A DNA stretch of 64,000 nucleotides from Antedon mediterranea (taxonomy: Eukaryota; Echinodermata; Crinoidea; Comatulida; Antedonidae), in the NCBI RefSeq assembly GCF_964355755.1, contig NC_092675.1, positions 13,469,312 to 13,533,311 on the forward strand, in the 5' to 3' direction. Below, piece by piece: positions 12,701-22,745 of this stretch; positions within the stretch are counted from its first letter, which is position 1, and the number at the start of each line of letters is the position of its first letter. The position numbers were made by a program, and so were the translations under genes. The notes beneath the pieces are model-generated. The model did no database searches. It worked only from the letters and a program-made list of their open reading frames with translations, and was not told where the DNA came from.

Positions 12701-15700
12701 CCAGCAAATGAAATACAAAAAGAGCCAGCATGGTACATACCTCATCACGGAATTTACCACCCTAAGAAACCCACCAAAATTCGTGTTGTCTTTGACTGCT
12801 CCGCTAACTACAAAGGTACAGCCTTGAATCAACATCTTCTTACTGGACCAGACCTAAACAACACACTCATAGGTGTACTATGCAGATTTAGACAAGAACC
12901 CATAGCCATAATGTGTGATATAGAGAGGATGTTTCACCAGTTTCATGTTAACCAGAATGACAGAAACTATCTACGCTTCTTGTGGTGGGAAGATGGAAAT
13001 CTCGAAAGGCAACCCATAGATTACAGAATGAAGGTCCACTTGTTTGGAGCCGCTTCCTCACCAGGTTGCTCTAATTTCGGACTAAAATACATGGCGGAAC
13101 ACTTTGCCGAACAACACAAACCAGAGACAGTTAACTTCATTAAGAACAACTTTTATGTAGACGATGGTCTAAAGAGCGTAGAAACTGTACCTGAAGCAGT
13201 TGAATTAATAGAAGATGCCAGAAAACTGTGTGCAAAGGGCTCACTTAGACTACATAAATTTATTTCCAACCAACGAGACGTTATGTCTACCATCCCAAAA
13301 TCAGAACAGGCTAAAGGAACCGTAGATCGAGACCTATCATTCGAAGACTTACCAGTTGAAAGGGCCCTTGGAATACAATGGTGCGTCGAGTCAGATAACT
13401 TTCAATTTAGAATCACCATGAAAGACACTCCATTGACACGCCGAGGAATTCTATCCACTGTAGCATCAATTTTCGACCCACTTGGACTTCTTGCCCCATT
13501 TACACTCAAGGGTAAGCAAATACTGCAAGAAGTGTGCAAGGAGGGAACAGACTGGGACGAAAAACTTTCCGAGGAGCTTCGTCCAAAATGGGAGAAATGG
13601 AGATTAGACCTTCCAAAGCTTGCCACCATTACGATTAATAGGTGCTTCAAACCAAAAGATTTCCAACAAAGAAAGGTCGAATTTCATCACTTTTCCGACG
13701 CAAGTAATTCTGGTTATGGGCAGTGCTCGTATATAAGACTTGAAAATGACTTCTCTGAGATTCACTGTGCGCTGATAATGGCAAAGGCCCGAGTGGCACC
13801 CAAAAAGGTTGTTAGTATTCCAAGATTAGAGCTACAAGCCGCGGTGTTGTCAACAAAAGTCAGTACCATTCTATATCAAGAACTAGAATATAAAAATTCA
13901 GCACACTACTTCTGGACTGACTCGAAGGTAGTACTTGGTTATGTCAGAAACGAAGCCAGACGTTTCCATGTGTACGTAGCTAATCGCGTCCAACGCATTA
14001 GAGATACCACAAATCCTGAACAATGGAACTACATATCTACGAATGAGAATCCAGCCGACCATGCTTCAAGAGGTCTTGGAGCAAAGGACTTACAGACATC
14101 CAACTGGTTTCAAGGACCAAAACTCCTTTGGAAATGCGGAAATATAGTGGAAAATAATCAAAAATTTGACGTATCTTCCAACGATCCGGAAGTAAACCAA
14201 GCTAGCGTGCTTGCGATAAATTCCACTGAAGAAAATTGCTTGCTAAATCGTGTAGAACGTTTTTCCGATTATAAGAGAGCAGTTACAGGAGTTGCCGCTC
14301 TTAAGAAATTCATCAAAACAAGAAAAACCAAAAATCATTATACCATTACCTCTGTAGAAGACAGAATCGAAGCTGAAAAGACCATCATCAAAATGGTCCA
14401 ACATAAGTTCTTCAAAAAAGACATCGACCAACTCTACAAGCAATCTTCCAAGTGCACAGGCAATCTTGCGAAGTTAGACCCGTACATAGATGTTGACGGA
14501 TTACTGCGAGTTGGTGGTCGCCTGAAACGAGCCACCTCTCTAGATATGGGTGTTAAACATCCTGCAATATTGCCAAAAAGAAGCCATGTAACACATTTAA
14601 TAATTAAACACTACCATGAGAAAACAGCCCATCAAGGAAGAGGCTTTACGACCAATGCAGTTAGATCCAATGGATTTTGGATAGTTGGAATAAGTTCAGC
14701 TGTATCAAGCCATATCTACAAGTGTGTTCAATGCAGAAAATTACGTGGGCGTAATCAAGACCAAAAAATGGCAAACTTACCAAATGAAAGATTGGAACCA
14801 ACCCCTCCGTTTACATATACTGGGTTTGACTGTTTTGGACCATTTTTGGTTAAGGAGGGAAGAAGAGAATTAAAAAGGTATGGATTGTTATTCACATGTA
14901 TGGCATCAAGAGCCATTCATATAGAGATGCTCGACGACATGACAACAGACGCCTTTATCAACGCTCTTAGATGCTTCATTGCTATACGTGGCAATGTTCG
15001 TCAATTTCGTTGTGATCAAGGCAGTAACTTTATGGGAGCACAACATGAGCTCACAAAGGCCTTTAAGGAGATTAAAGAAGATAAGGTGCGAAAGTTCCTA
15101 GCAGATCAAAACTGTAACTTCTTTTCTAATGTTCCTTCCGCCAGTCATATGGGAGGCATTTGGGAAAGACAAATAAGAACAATCCGTAACGTTCTCTATT
15201 CCATTCTTAATCAATACAAGTCAAGATTAGATAGCACGTCTCTCCGTACATTCCTGTACGAAACGATGGCTATCGTCAATAGTAGACCTCTAACAACCGA
15301 AAATCTAAATGATCCACATGGACCCGAAGCCTTAACTCCGAACCAGCTACTCACAATGAAATCGAAAATCGTTTTTCCACCGCCTGGGTTCTTTGTCAAG
15401 GAAGACGTATATGCATTAAGAAGATGGCGTCGAGTTCAGTTTCTGGCCAATGAATTTTGGTCAAGATGGAAAAAGGAATATTTGACCAACCTTCAATCGA
15501 GAGCTAAGTGGAACCAAGTACGCCGAAACCTTGAGATAGGAGACATAGTACTACTAAAAGAAGAACATTTGATACGCGGAGACTGGAAATTGGCCAGAAT
15601 ATCTGAATTAATGCCAAGTGAGGACGGACTAGTGAGAAAAGTTAGGTTAATTGTTGCAGACACAAATATCGATAATGATGGAAAACGGTTGAAACGCGCA

Positions 15701-15760
15701 ACATATTTGGAAAGGCCAATTCATAAACTAACCTTGATTTTAGAAAATACAAACTGTTAA
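9725..15760 (+). CDS. BEL/Pao Gag-Pol polyprotein
   Basis: One intact ORF of 2011 residues. Residues 155-243 are an Ala/Glu/Lys-rich coiled coil, and about 317-500 is a DUF1759-like Gag region (starts PPIFDGDP). CCHC zinc knuckles are at 528-541 and 562-575, and a CxxC...H...H knuckle is at 581-593. A 32-residue tandem repeat fills 594-657. The DUF1758-like protease has its active-site motif DTQSD at 695-699, with Q where G is usual. Reverse transcriptase has Asp1065 and YVDD at 1144-1147. RNase H has Asp1325, Glu1369, Asp1399 and Asp1445. Integrase has an HHCC zinc site (His1631, His1636, Cys1667, Cys1670) and catalytic Asp1702, Asp1764 and Glu1814. A DUF5641-like domain spans about 1883-2005. 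ATGs at 9725 and 9728 lie inside the 5' LTR; the next in-frame ATG, Met17 at 9773, lies outside it and is a plausible alternative start. There is no env. The protein would make particles, copy the RNA and integrate the DNA. Confidence 0.96.
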   Translation: MMDAYGNSENFADENSMNLREQSERRPTAKALSISIATEVKLLTQTQRKAQEASSELEDVPSDEFEIQTALCKAKAALKEYSDAWCVLNKLYAQDRDGIHRKDHLENENIYLTITNSIQASITSAMDRAHALALECQASKSAASRSSCRSIVSIKAQAVANAAAANKTAQFAEKMAKQKADLTAKEAEMEIKKAEARLEEIRREAQQRTEHAKAEAEFKVLEAKQAAAVENARVDAIQQEIQNGYGEIMTTPHQTSNDHALRFRNLTKPQPLMTQTQATTAQSTMPQNQSSSTTDLNALAEAFSSAFSMNRIPAPEPPIFDGDPLKYYDWNASFRCLIENKGISKEDRIHYLKRYIGGPAKEVVSGYFLLQGEHAYENAKAVLEKRYGNPFIVSEAFRDKLDSWPRIQARDYNGLRRLSDFLNQCNIAMREMKGLEVLNDSRENRKILQKLPDWLVNRWRRNAVSAMQIKGSYPTFNDFSTFLTTEAEIVCDPVTLIPENETKFTEKSSRYRNQSQTLATSISGMPSCFMCKMNNHHLIDCRAFARKPDTEKQQYIKQNGLCFSCLQHGHVSRNCNQKSICKICQRRHPTSLHVKERDPANEIDAATQPNVDAKSEVVQSVKTSNVKERDQANEIDAETRLNGDAKSEVVKSVKTSNCKNVRRNTNNTMSSMIVPVWISNEHKPEKEHLVYALLDTQSDTTFVLEDTANQIGASCEPATLRLTTMTSKREVVSCKKYNNLMIRGFFEETKIQLPTAYTREYIPVDQSHIPTPEKTRCYAHLQRISQQIPSRQNCEIGLLIGYNVPQALAPIDHISGNGNEPFAIKTQLGWSVVGGGAETSYVPQDKIGHSHRVMVKEIPNDLHLTYESNLKSEPTKEVHYVLKTAVKEIVTPLDAIRALEYDFTEKVTRDTVLSQEDMQFMDTLKKEVHINEDRHIEMPLPFKKRPVLPNNRICVLHRLNHLKRRFLTNEKYFEDYQKFMTEILQNGDAEKVPANEIQKEPAWYIPHHGIYHPKKPTKIRVVFDCSANYKGTALNQHLLTGPDLNNTLIGVLCRFRQEPIAIMCDIERMFHQFHVNQNDRNYLRFLWWEDGNLERQPIDYRMKVHLFGAASSPGCSNFGLKYMAEHFAEQHKPETVNFIKNNFYVDDGLKSVETVPEAVELIEDARKLCAKGSLRLHKFISNQRDVMSTIPKSEQAKGTVDRDLSFEDLPVERALGIQWCVESDNFQFRITMKDTPLTRRGILSTVASIFDPLGLLAPFTLKGKQILQEVCKEGTDWDEKLSEELRPKWEKWRLDLPKLATITINRCFKPKDFQQRKVEFHHFSDASNSGYGQCSYIRLENDFSEIHCALIMAKARVAPKKVVSIPRLELQAAVLSTKVSTILYQELEYKNSAHYFWTDSKVVLGYVRNEARRFHVYVANRVQRIRDTTNPEQWNYISTNENPADHASRGLGAKDLQTSNWFQGPKLLWKCGNIVENNQKFDVSSNDPEVNQASVLAINSTEENCLLNRVERFSDYKRAVTGVAALKKFIKTRKTKNHYTITSVEDRIEAEKTIIKMVQHKFFKKDIDQLYKQSSKCTGNLAKLDPYIDVDGLLRVGGRLKRATSLDMGVKHPAILPKRSHVTHLIIKHYHEKTAHQGRGFTTNAVRSNGFWIVGISSAVSSHIYKCVQCRKLRGRNQDQKMANLPNERLEPTPPFTYTGFDCFGPFLVKEGRRELKRYGLLFTCMASRAIHIEMLDDMTTDAFINALRCFIAIRGNVRQFRCDQGSNFMGAQHELTKAFKEIKEDKVRKFLADQNCNFFSNVPSASHMGGIWERQIRTIRNVLYSILNQYKSRLDSTSLRTFLYETMAIVNSRPLTTENLNDPHGPEALTPNQLLTMKSKIVFPPPGFFVKEDVYALRRWRRVQFLANEFWSRWKKEYLTNLQSRAKWNQVRRNLEIGDIVLLKEEHLIRGDWKLARISELMPSEDGLVRKVRLIVADTNIDNDGKRLKRATYLERPIHKLTLILENTNC
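11504..11695 (+). repeat. 96-bp tandem duplication inside gag-pol (2 copies)
   Basis: Two adjacent 96-bp units, 11504-11599 and 11600-11695, encode residues 594-625 and 626-657, each starting VKERD and ending SVKTSN. They lie between the last zinc knuckle and the protease. The unit is exactly 32 codons, so the frame is kept. The copies differ at several positions, giving differences such as P/Q, AATQP/AETRL and V/G, so the duplication is older than the insertion. The segment is charged and low in hydrophobic residues, which suits a flexible linker. Confidence 0.93.
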
Positions 15761-15877
15761 CTTATTCTTTCAATAGTTTTGGTAAATATTGTTAAGGTAC
15801 TTCCAGTTTTGCATTGCTTGTGTTTATTCTGGCACGGGTGGAAGTTTAGGTTAAATCATAGATGATTTGGGTGGGAG
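15761..15877 (+). other. 3' untranslated spacer of the element, with polypurine tract
   Basis: This 117-bp stretch between the TAA stop (15758-15760) and the 3' LTR has no ORF. Its end, 15869-15877, reads gggtgggag and directly touches the TGTAAC start of the LTR. That is where the purine-rich primer for plus-strand synthesis should lie. The tract is short and has one T in it. Confidence 0.75.
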
Positions 15878-16368
15878 TGTAACTGCAGCCTACTTACAGG
15901 AGGCCCTCTAGAGCTCAGATAGATAAAAAGTGATAAGAGAGAATAAGACATTTTTTATGACATAAAGTTTAGAGATAATCATTGTTAAAAGTATCTTTAC
16001 CATAGGCTCCAATAAGGCTACAAGGTATTTATACATGGTTATTCATGTGATTGTAATTATAACTTATGACTTGTATTTTTAATTAGTTGAGTTTTACTTC
16101 ATTGCTGAGAGCTAGCCCTAGGCCTTAGGGTACCATGTTCCCCGGCCCCATGAGTCAGACCTGTGCTTGTCTGCCTGTACGATGATGATATGATTAGGCC
16201 TACATTGTAATGCTAATCTTTGTTTTATTATAGTTTTCACGGTGTTTATTCAAGTTGCTAATGATACTGTAATTTGTAGAGATACAAGAGATAGTTCAGA
16301 GAATAAATAAAGGAACATCAGTATCTACAAAATTTGTAATTTATTTATGATGGACGCCTACGGTAACA
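15878..16368 (+). repeat. 3' LTR of the BEL/Pao element
   Basis: Direct repeat of 9256-9746, 491 bp, ending cggtaaca just before the right target duplication. It appears identical to the 5' LTR, which means little time has passed since insertion, or that conversion has homogenised the pair. The terminal 22 bp repeat the ATGATGG that starts the ORF in the 5' copy; here that frame runs straight into satellite DNA. Confidence 0.96.
16302..16311 (+). promoter_or_regulatory. Polyadenylation hexamers in the 3' LTR
   Basis: Overlapping AATAAA motifs, the copy of 9680-9689. Cleavage is expected some 10-30 bases downstream, which would leave about 30-45 bp of U5 in the LTR. Confidence 0.65.
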
Positions 16369-16373
16369 TCGTA
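16369..16373. repeat. Right target-site duplication of the BEL/Pao insertion
   Basis: The bases tcgta follow the LTR's terminal CA and match 9251-9255 exactly. The sequence then continues tttaaaaatg, the expected next part of a type C monomer. Confidence 0.93.
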
Positions 16374-19300
16374 TTTAAAAATGTTTTAGACCATTTTGAG
16401 CATTTAGATAAAACTTTTTCACACAAAACACCAAAGTGCTTAGAATAGCTTCAAATCGCATTTGGAGACGGTTTAGACCATTTTGTGATTTTGAAAAAAC
16501 TTGTTAACATAAAAACACCAAAGTGCTTAGAATAGCTTCAAATCGCATTTGGAGACGTTTTAGACCATTTTGTGATTTTCGAAAAAACTTGTTAACATAA
16601 AAACACCAAAGGGCTTAGAATAGCTTCAAATCGTATTTGGAGACGTTTTAGACCATTTTGAGATTTTCGAAAAAACTTGGTTACACAAAAACATCAAAGT
16701 GCTTAAAATCACATTATAAACCGTTTTAGACCATTTTGAGCATTTCGATAACACTTTCACACAAAAACATCAAAGAGCACAAAATAGCTTAATATCGTAT
16801 TTAAAAACGTTTTAGACCATTTTGAGCATTTCGACAAAACTTTTTCACACAAAACACCAAAGTGCTTAGAATAGCTTCAAATCGCATTTGGAGACGTTTT
16901 AGACCAATTTGTGCATTTCGATGAAACTTGATTACACAAAAACTTCAAAGTGCTTAAAATCACATTATAAACCGTTTTAGACCATTTTGAGCATTTCGAT
17001 AACACTTTTCACACAAAAACATCAAAGAGCACAAAATAGCTTAATATCGTATTTAAAAACGTTTTAGACCATTTTGAGCATTTAGACAAAACTTTTTCAC
17101 ACAAAACACCAAAGTGCTTAGAATAGCTTCAAATCGCATTTGGAGACGTTTTAGACCATTTTGTGCATTTCGAAGGAACTTGGTTACACAAAAACATCAA
17201 AGTGCTTAAAATCACATTATAAATCGTTTTAGACCATTTTGAGCATTTCGACAAAACTTTTTCACACAAAATACAAAAGTGCTTAGAATAGCTTCAAATC
17301 GCATTTGGAGACGTTTTAGACCATTTTGTGATTTTCGAAAAAACTTTTTAACATAAAAACACCAAAGTGCTTAGAATAGCTTCAAATCACATTTGGAGAC
17401 GTTTTAGACCATTTTGTGATTTTCGAAAAAACTTGTTAACATAAAAACACGAAAGTGCTTAGAATAGCTTCAAATCGCATTTGGAGACGTTTTAGACCAT
17501 TTTGTGATTTTTGAAAAAACTTGTTAACATAAAAACACCAAAGTGCTTAGAATAGCTTCAAATCACATTTGGAGATGTTTTAGACCATTTTGTGATTTTT
17601 GAAAAAACTTGTTAACATAAAAACACGAAAGTGCTTAGAATAGCTTCAAATCACATTTGGAGACGTTTTAGACCTTTTTGTGATTTTTGAAAAAACTTGT
17701 TAACATAAAAACACGAAAGTGCTTAGAATAGCTTCAAATCGCATTTGGAAACGTTTTAGACCATTTTGTGATTTTCGAAAAAGATTGTTAACATAAAAAC
17801 ACCAATGTGCTTAGAATCACATTATAAACCGTTTTAGACCATTTTGAGCATTTCGATAACAATTTTCACACAAAAACATCAAAGAGCACAAAATAGCTTA
17901 ATATCGTATTTATAAATGTTTTAGACCATTTTGAGCATTTCGACAAAACTTTTTCACACAAAACACCAAAGTGCTTAGAATAGCTTCAAATCGCATTTGG
18001 AGACGTTTTTTTATACCATTTTGTGATTTCGATGAAACTTGATTACACAAAAACATCAAAGTGCTTAAAATCACATTATAAACCGTTTTAGACCATTTTG
18101 AGCATTTCGATAACACTTTTCACACAAAAACATCAAAGAGCACAAAATAGCTTAATATCGTATTTAAAAACGTTTTAGACCATTTTGAGCTTTTAGACAA
18201 AACTTTTTCACACAAAACACCAAAGTGCTTAGAATAGCTTCAAATCGCATTTGGAGACGTTTTAGAACATTTTGTGTTTTTCGAAAAAAACTGTTAACAT
18301 AAAAACACCAAAGTGCTTAGAATAGCTTCAAATCGCATTTGGAGACGTTTTAGAACATTTTGTGTTCTTCGAAAAAACCTGTTAACATAAAAACACCAAA
18401 GTGCTTAGAATAGCTTCAAATCGCATTTGGAGACGTTTTAGACCATTTTGTGATTTTTGAAAAAACCTGTTAACATAAAAACACCAAAGTGCTTAGAATA
18501 GCTTCAAATCACATTTGGAGACGTTTTAGACCATTTTGTGATTTTCGAAAAAACTTGTTAACATAAAAACACGAAAGTGCTTAGAATAGCTTCAAATCGC
18601 ATTTGGAAACGTTTTAGACCATTTTGTGATTTTCGAAAAAAATTGTTAACATAAAAACACCAAAGTGCTTAGAATCACAATATAAACCGTTTTAGACCAT
18701 TTTGAGCATTTCGATAACAATTTTCACACAAAAACATCAAAGAGCACAAAATAGCTTAATATCGTATTTAAAAATGTTTTAGACCATTTTGAGCATTTAG
18801 ATAAAACTTTTTCACACAAAACACCAAAGTGCTTAGAATAGCTTCAAATCGCATTTGGAGACGGTTTAGACCATTTTGTGATTTTGAAAAAACTTGTTAA
18901 CATAAAAACACCAAAGTGCTTAGAATAGCTTCAAATCGCATTTGGAGACGTTTTAGACCATTTTGTGATTTTCGAAAAAACTTGTTAACATAAAAACACC
19001 AAAGTGCTTAGAATAGCTTCAAATCGTATTTGGAGACGTTTTAGACCATCTTGAGATTTTCGAAAAAACTTGGTTACACAAAAACATCAAAGTGCTTAAA
19101 ATCACATTATAAACCGTTTTAGACCATTTTGAACATTTCGATAACACTTTTCACACAAAAACATCAAAGAGCACAAAATAGCTTAATATCGTATTTAAAA
19201 ACGTTTTAGACCATTTTGAGCATTTCGACAAAACTTTTTCACACAAAAACATCAAAGAGCACAAAATAGCTTAATATCGTATTTAAAAACGTTTTAGACC

Positions 19301-19500
19301 ATTTTGAGCATTTAGACAAAACTTTTTCACACAAAACACCAAAGTGCTTAGAATAGCTTCAAATCGCATTTGGAGACGTTTTAGACCATTTTGTGCATTT
19401 CGATGAAACTTGGTTACACAAAAACATCAAAGTGCTTAAAATCACATTATAAATCGTTTTAGACCCTTTTGAGCATTTCGACAAAACTTTTTCACACAAA
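16369..19500. repeat. Satellite array, segment between the retrotransposon and the gap
   Basis: The array resumes in phase after the insertion and continues as A, B and C monomers up to the N run. It includes a distinctive block from about 17770 to 18040: accaatgtgc in an A monomer, then tatttataaatg in a C monomer, then an A monomer with an extended T run before ttatacc. The same combination recurs near 34.9, 36.2, 38.9 and 49.3 kb. An internal deletion near 19230-19260 joins two C monomers directly, skipping the usual A and B. The short reverse-strand ORF at 17910-18116 is repeat sequence, not a gene. Confidence 0.96.
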
Positions 19501-19600
19501 NNNNNNNNNNNNNNNNNNNNNNNNNNNNNNNNNNNNNNNNNNNNNNNNNNNNNNNNNNNNNNNNNNNNNNNNNNNNNNNNNNNNNNNNNNNNNNNNNNNN
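19501..19600. other. Assembly gap (100 N)
   Basis: Exactly 100 unknown bases inside the array, the conventional size for a gap of unknown length. The paralogous block near 51 kb has 126 bp (51006-51131) between the positions matching the two gap edges, so about 126 bp may be missing here if the copies agree in length. Confidence 0.98.
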
Positions 19601-22600
19601 AGACATTTTAGACCATTTTGTGATTTTCGAAAAAACTTGTTAACATAAAAACACGAAAGTGCTTAGAATATCTTCAAATCGCATTTGGAAACGTTTTAGA
19701 CCATTTTGTGATTTTCGAAAAAAATTGTTAACATAAAAACACCAAAGTGCTTAGAATCACATTATAAACCGTTTTAGACCATTTTGAGCATTTCGATAAC
19801 AATTTTCACACAAAAACATCAAAGAGCACAAAATAGCTTAATATCGTATTTAAAAATGTTTTAGACCATTTTGAGCATTTAGATAAGACTTTTTCACACA
19901 AAACACCAAAGTCCTTAGAATAGCTTCAAATCGCATTTGGAGACGTTTTAGACCATTTTGTGATTTTTTAAAAAACTTGTTAACATAAAAACACCAAAGT
20001 GCTTAGAATAGCTTCAAATCACATTTGGAGACGTTTTAGACCATTTTGTGATTTTCGAAAAAACTTTTTAACATAAAAACACCAAAGTGCTTAGAATAGC
20101 TTCAAATCACATTTGGAGACGTTTTAGACCATTTTGTGATTTTTGAAAAAGATTGTTAACATAAAAACACCAAAGTGCTTAGAATCACATTATAAACCGT
20201 TTTAGACCATTTTGAGCATTTCGATAACAATTTTCACACAAAAACATCAAAGAGCACAAAATAGCTTAATATCGTATTTAAAAATGTTTTAGACCATTTT
20301 GAGCATTTAGATAAAACTTTTTCACACAAAACACCAAAGTGCTTAGAATAGCTTCAAATCGCATTTGGAGACGGTTTAGACCATTTTGTGATTTTGAAAA
20401 AACTTGTTAACATAAAACACCAAAGTGCTTAGAATAGCTTCAAATCGCATTTGGAGACGTTTTAGACCATTTTGTGATTTTCGAAAAAACTTGTTAACAT
20501 AAAAACACCAAAGTGCTTAGAATAGCTTCAAATCGTATTTGGAGACGTTTTAGACCATTTTGAGATTTTCGAAAAAACTTGGTTACACAAAAACATCAAA
20601 GTGCTTAAAATCACATTATAAACCGTTTTAGACCATTTTGAGCATTTCGATAACACTTTTCACACAAAAACATCAAAGAGCACAAAATAGCTTAATATCG
20701 TATTTAAAAACGTTTTAGACCATTTTGAGCATTTCGACAAAACTTTTTCACACAAAACACCAAAGTGCTTAGAATAGCTTCAAATCGCATTTGGAGACGT
20801 TTTAGACCAATTTGTGCATTTCAATGAAACTTGATTACACAAAAACATCAAAGTGCTTAAAATCACATTATAAACCGTTTTAGACCATTTTGAGCATTTC
20901 GATAACACTTTTCACACAAAAACATCAAAGAGCACAAAATAGCTTAATATCGTATTTAAAAACGTTTTAGACCATTTTGAGCATTTAGACAAAACTTTTT
21001 CACACAAAAAACCAAAGTGCTTAGAATAGCTTCAAATCGCAATTGGAGACGTTTTAGACCATTTTGTGCATTTCGATGGAACTTGGTTACACAAAAACAT
21101 CAAAGTGCTTAAAATCACATTATAAATCGTTTTAGACCATTTTGAGCATTTCGACAAAACTTTTTCACACAAAATACAAAAGTGCTTAGAATAGCTTCAA
21201 ATCGCATTTGGAGACGTTTTAGACCATTTTGTGATTTTCGAAAAAAATTTTTAAAATAAAAACACCAAAGTGCTTAGAATAGCTTCAAATCACATTTGGA
21301 GACGTTTTAGACCATTTTGTGATTTTCGAAAAAACTTGTTAACATAAAAACACGAAAGTGCTTAGAATAGCTTCAAATCGCATTTAGAAACGTTTTAGAC
21401 CATTTTGTGATTTTCGAAAAAAATTGTTAACATAAAAACACCAAAGTGCTTAGAATCACATTATAAACCGTTTTAGACCATTTTGAGCATTTCGATAACA
21501 ATTTTCACACAAAAACATCAAAGAGCACAAAATAGCTTAATATCGTATTTAAAAATGTTTTAGACCATTTTGAGCATTTAGATAAAACTTTTTCACACAA
21601 AACACCAAAGTGCTTAGAATAGCTTCAAATCGCATTTGGAGACGTTTTAGACCAATTTGTGATTTTTGAAAAAACTTGTTAACATAAAAACACCAAAGTG
21701 CTTAGAATAGCTTCAAATCACATTTGGAGACGTTTTAGACCATTTTGTGATTTTGAACAAACTTGTTAACATAAAAACACCAAAGTGCTTAGAATAGCTT
21801 CAAATCGCATTTGGAGACGTTTTAGACCATTTTGTGATTTTCGAAAAAACTTGTTAACATAAAAACACCAAAGTGCTTAGAATAGCTTCAAATCGTATTT
21901 GGAGACGTTTTAGACCATTTTGAGATTTTCGAAAAAACTTGGTTACACAAAAACATCAAAGTGCTTAAAATCACATTATAAACCGTTTTAGACCATTTTG
22001 AGCATTTCGATAACACTTTTCACACAAAAACATCAAAGAGCACAAAATAGCTTAATATCGTATTTAAAAACGTTTTAGACCATTTTGAGCATTTCGACAA
22101 AACTTTTTCACACAAAACACCAAAGTGCTTAGAATAGCTTCAAATCGCATTTGGAGACGTTTTAGACCAATTTGTGCATTTCGATGAAACTTGATTACAC
22201 AAAAACATCAAAGTGCTTAAAATCACATTATAAACCGTTTTAGACCATTTTGAGCATTTCGATAACACTTTTCACACAAAAACATCAAAGAGCACAAAAT
22301 AGCTTAATATCGTATTTAAAAACGTTTTAGACCATTTTGAGCATTTAGACAAAACTTTTTCACACAAAACACCAAAGTGCTTAGAATAGCTTCAAATCGC
22401 ATTTGGAGACGTTTTAGACCATTTTGTGCATTTCGATGAAACTTGGTTACACAAAAACATCAAAGTGCTTAAAATCACATTATAAATCGTTTTAGACCAT
22501 TTTGAGCATTTCGACAAAACTTTTTCACACAAAATACCAAAGTGCTTAGAATAGCTTCAAATCGCATTTCGAGACGTTCTAGACCATTTTGTGATTTTCG

Positions 22601-22745
22601 AAAAAACTTTTTAACATAAAAACACCAAAGTGCTTAGAATAGCTTCAAATCACATTTGGAGACATTTTAGACCATTTTGTGATTTTCGAAAAAACTTGTT
22701 AACATAAAAACACGAAAGTGCTTAGAATAGCTTCAAATCGCATTT
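19601..22745. repeat. Segmental duplication of satellite, copy 1 (offset 31531 bp)
   Basis: It matches 51132-54276 at a constant 31531-bp offset. Shared rare variants are agaatatcttc, aaagtccttag (19908 and 51439), a tttttaaaaaac ending, aacataaaacacc, tttcaatgaaac, gcaattggagacg, atttagaaacg, gattttgaacaaac and gacgttctagacc. A few single-base differences occur, such as ttaaaataaa near 21250. The match goes on across the gap to about 17.7 kb, but with monomer-sized insertions and deletions there. Confidence 0.87.

Larger units (their letters stand above)
9256..16368 (+). mobile_element. Complete BEL/Pao LTR retrotransposon (7113 bp)
   Basis: The element has two 491-bp direct LTRs that appear identical, TG...CA ends, a 5-bp target duplication, one long gag-pol ORF, and a short purine-rich tract just before the 3' LTR. 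Domain order is Gag, protease, reverse transcriptase, RNase H, integrase. Gag and Pol share one frame with no stop or frameshift, a common BEL/Pao arrangement. There is no env-like ORF: only 117 bp separate the stop codon from the 3' LTR. If one TSD copy is removed, the two flanks join into an ordinary type C monomer, so integration was clean, with no deletion. It is the only non-satellite sequence in the window. Its coding region is clearly less AT-rich than the satellite, and it is in the + orientation. Structurally it could be autonomous; activity is inferred, not shown. Confidence 0.97.

Noticed and set aside
10163-15399. Several reverse-strand ORFs of 60-108 codons under gag-pol
   Set aside because: All lie opposite the intact polyprotein, resemble no family I know and are expected by chance in a 6-kb coding region.
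15761-15877. An env gene downstream of pol
   Set aside because: Only 117 bp lie between the stop codon and the 3' LTR, with no ORF.
17910-18116. Reverse-strand ORF of 68 codons in satellite
   Set aside because: Same repeat-derived peptide pattern; there is no gene-like context or conserved start.
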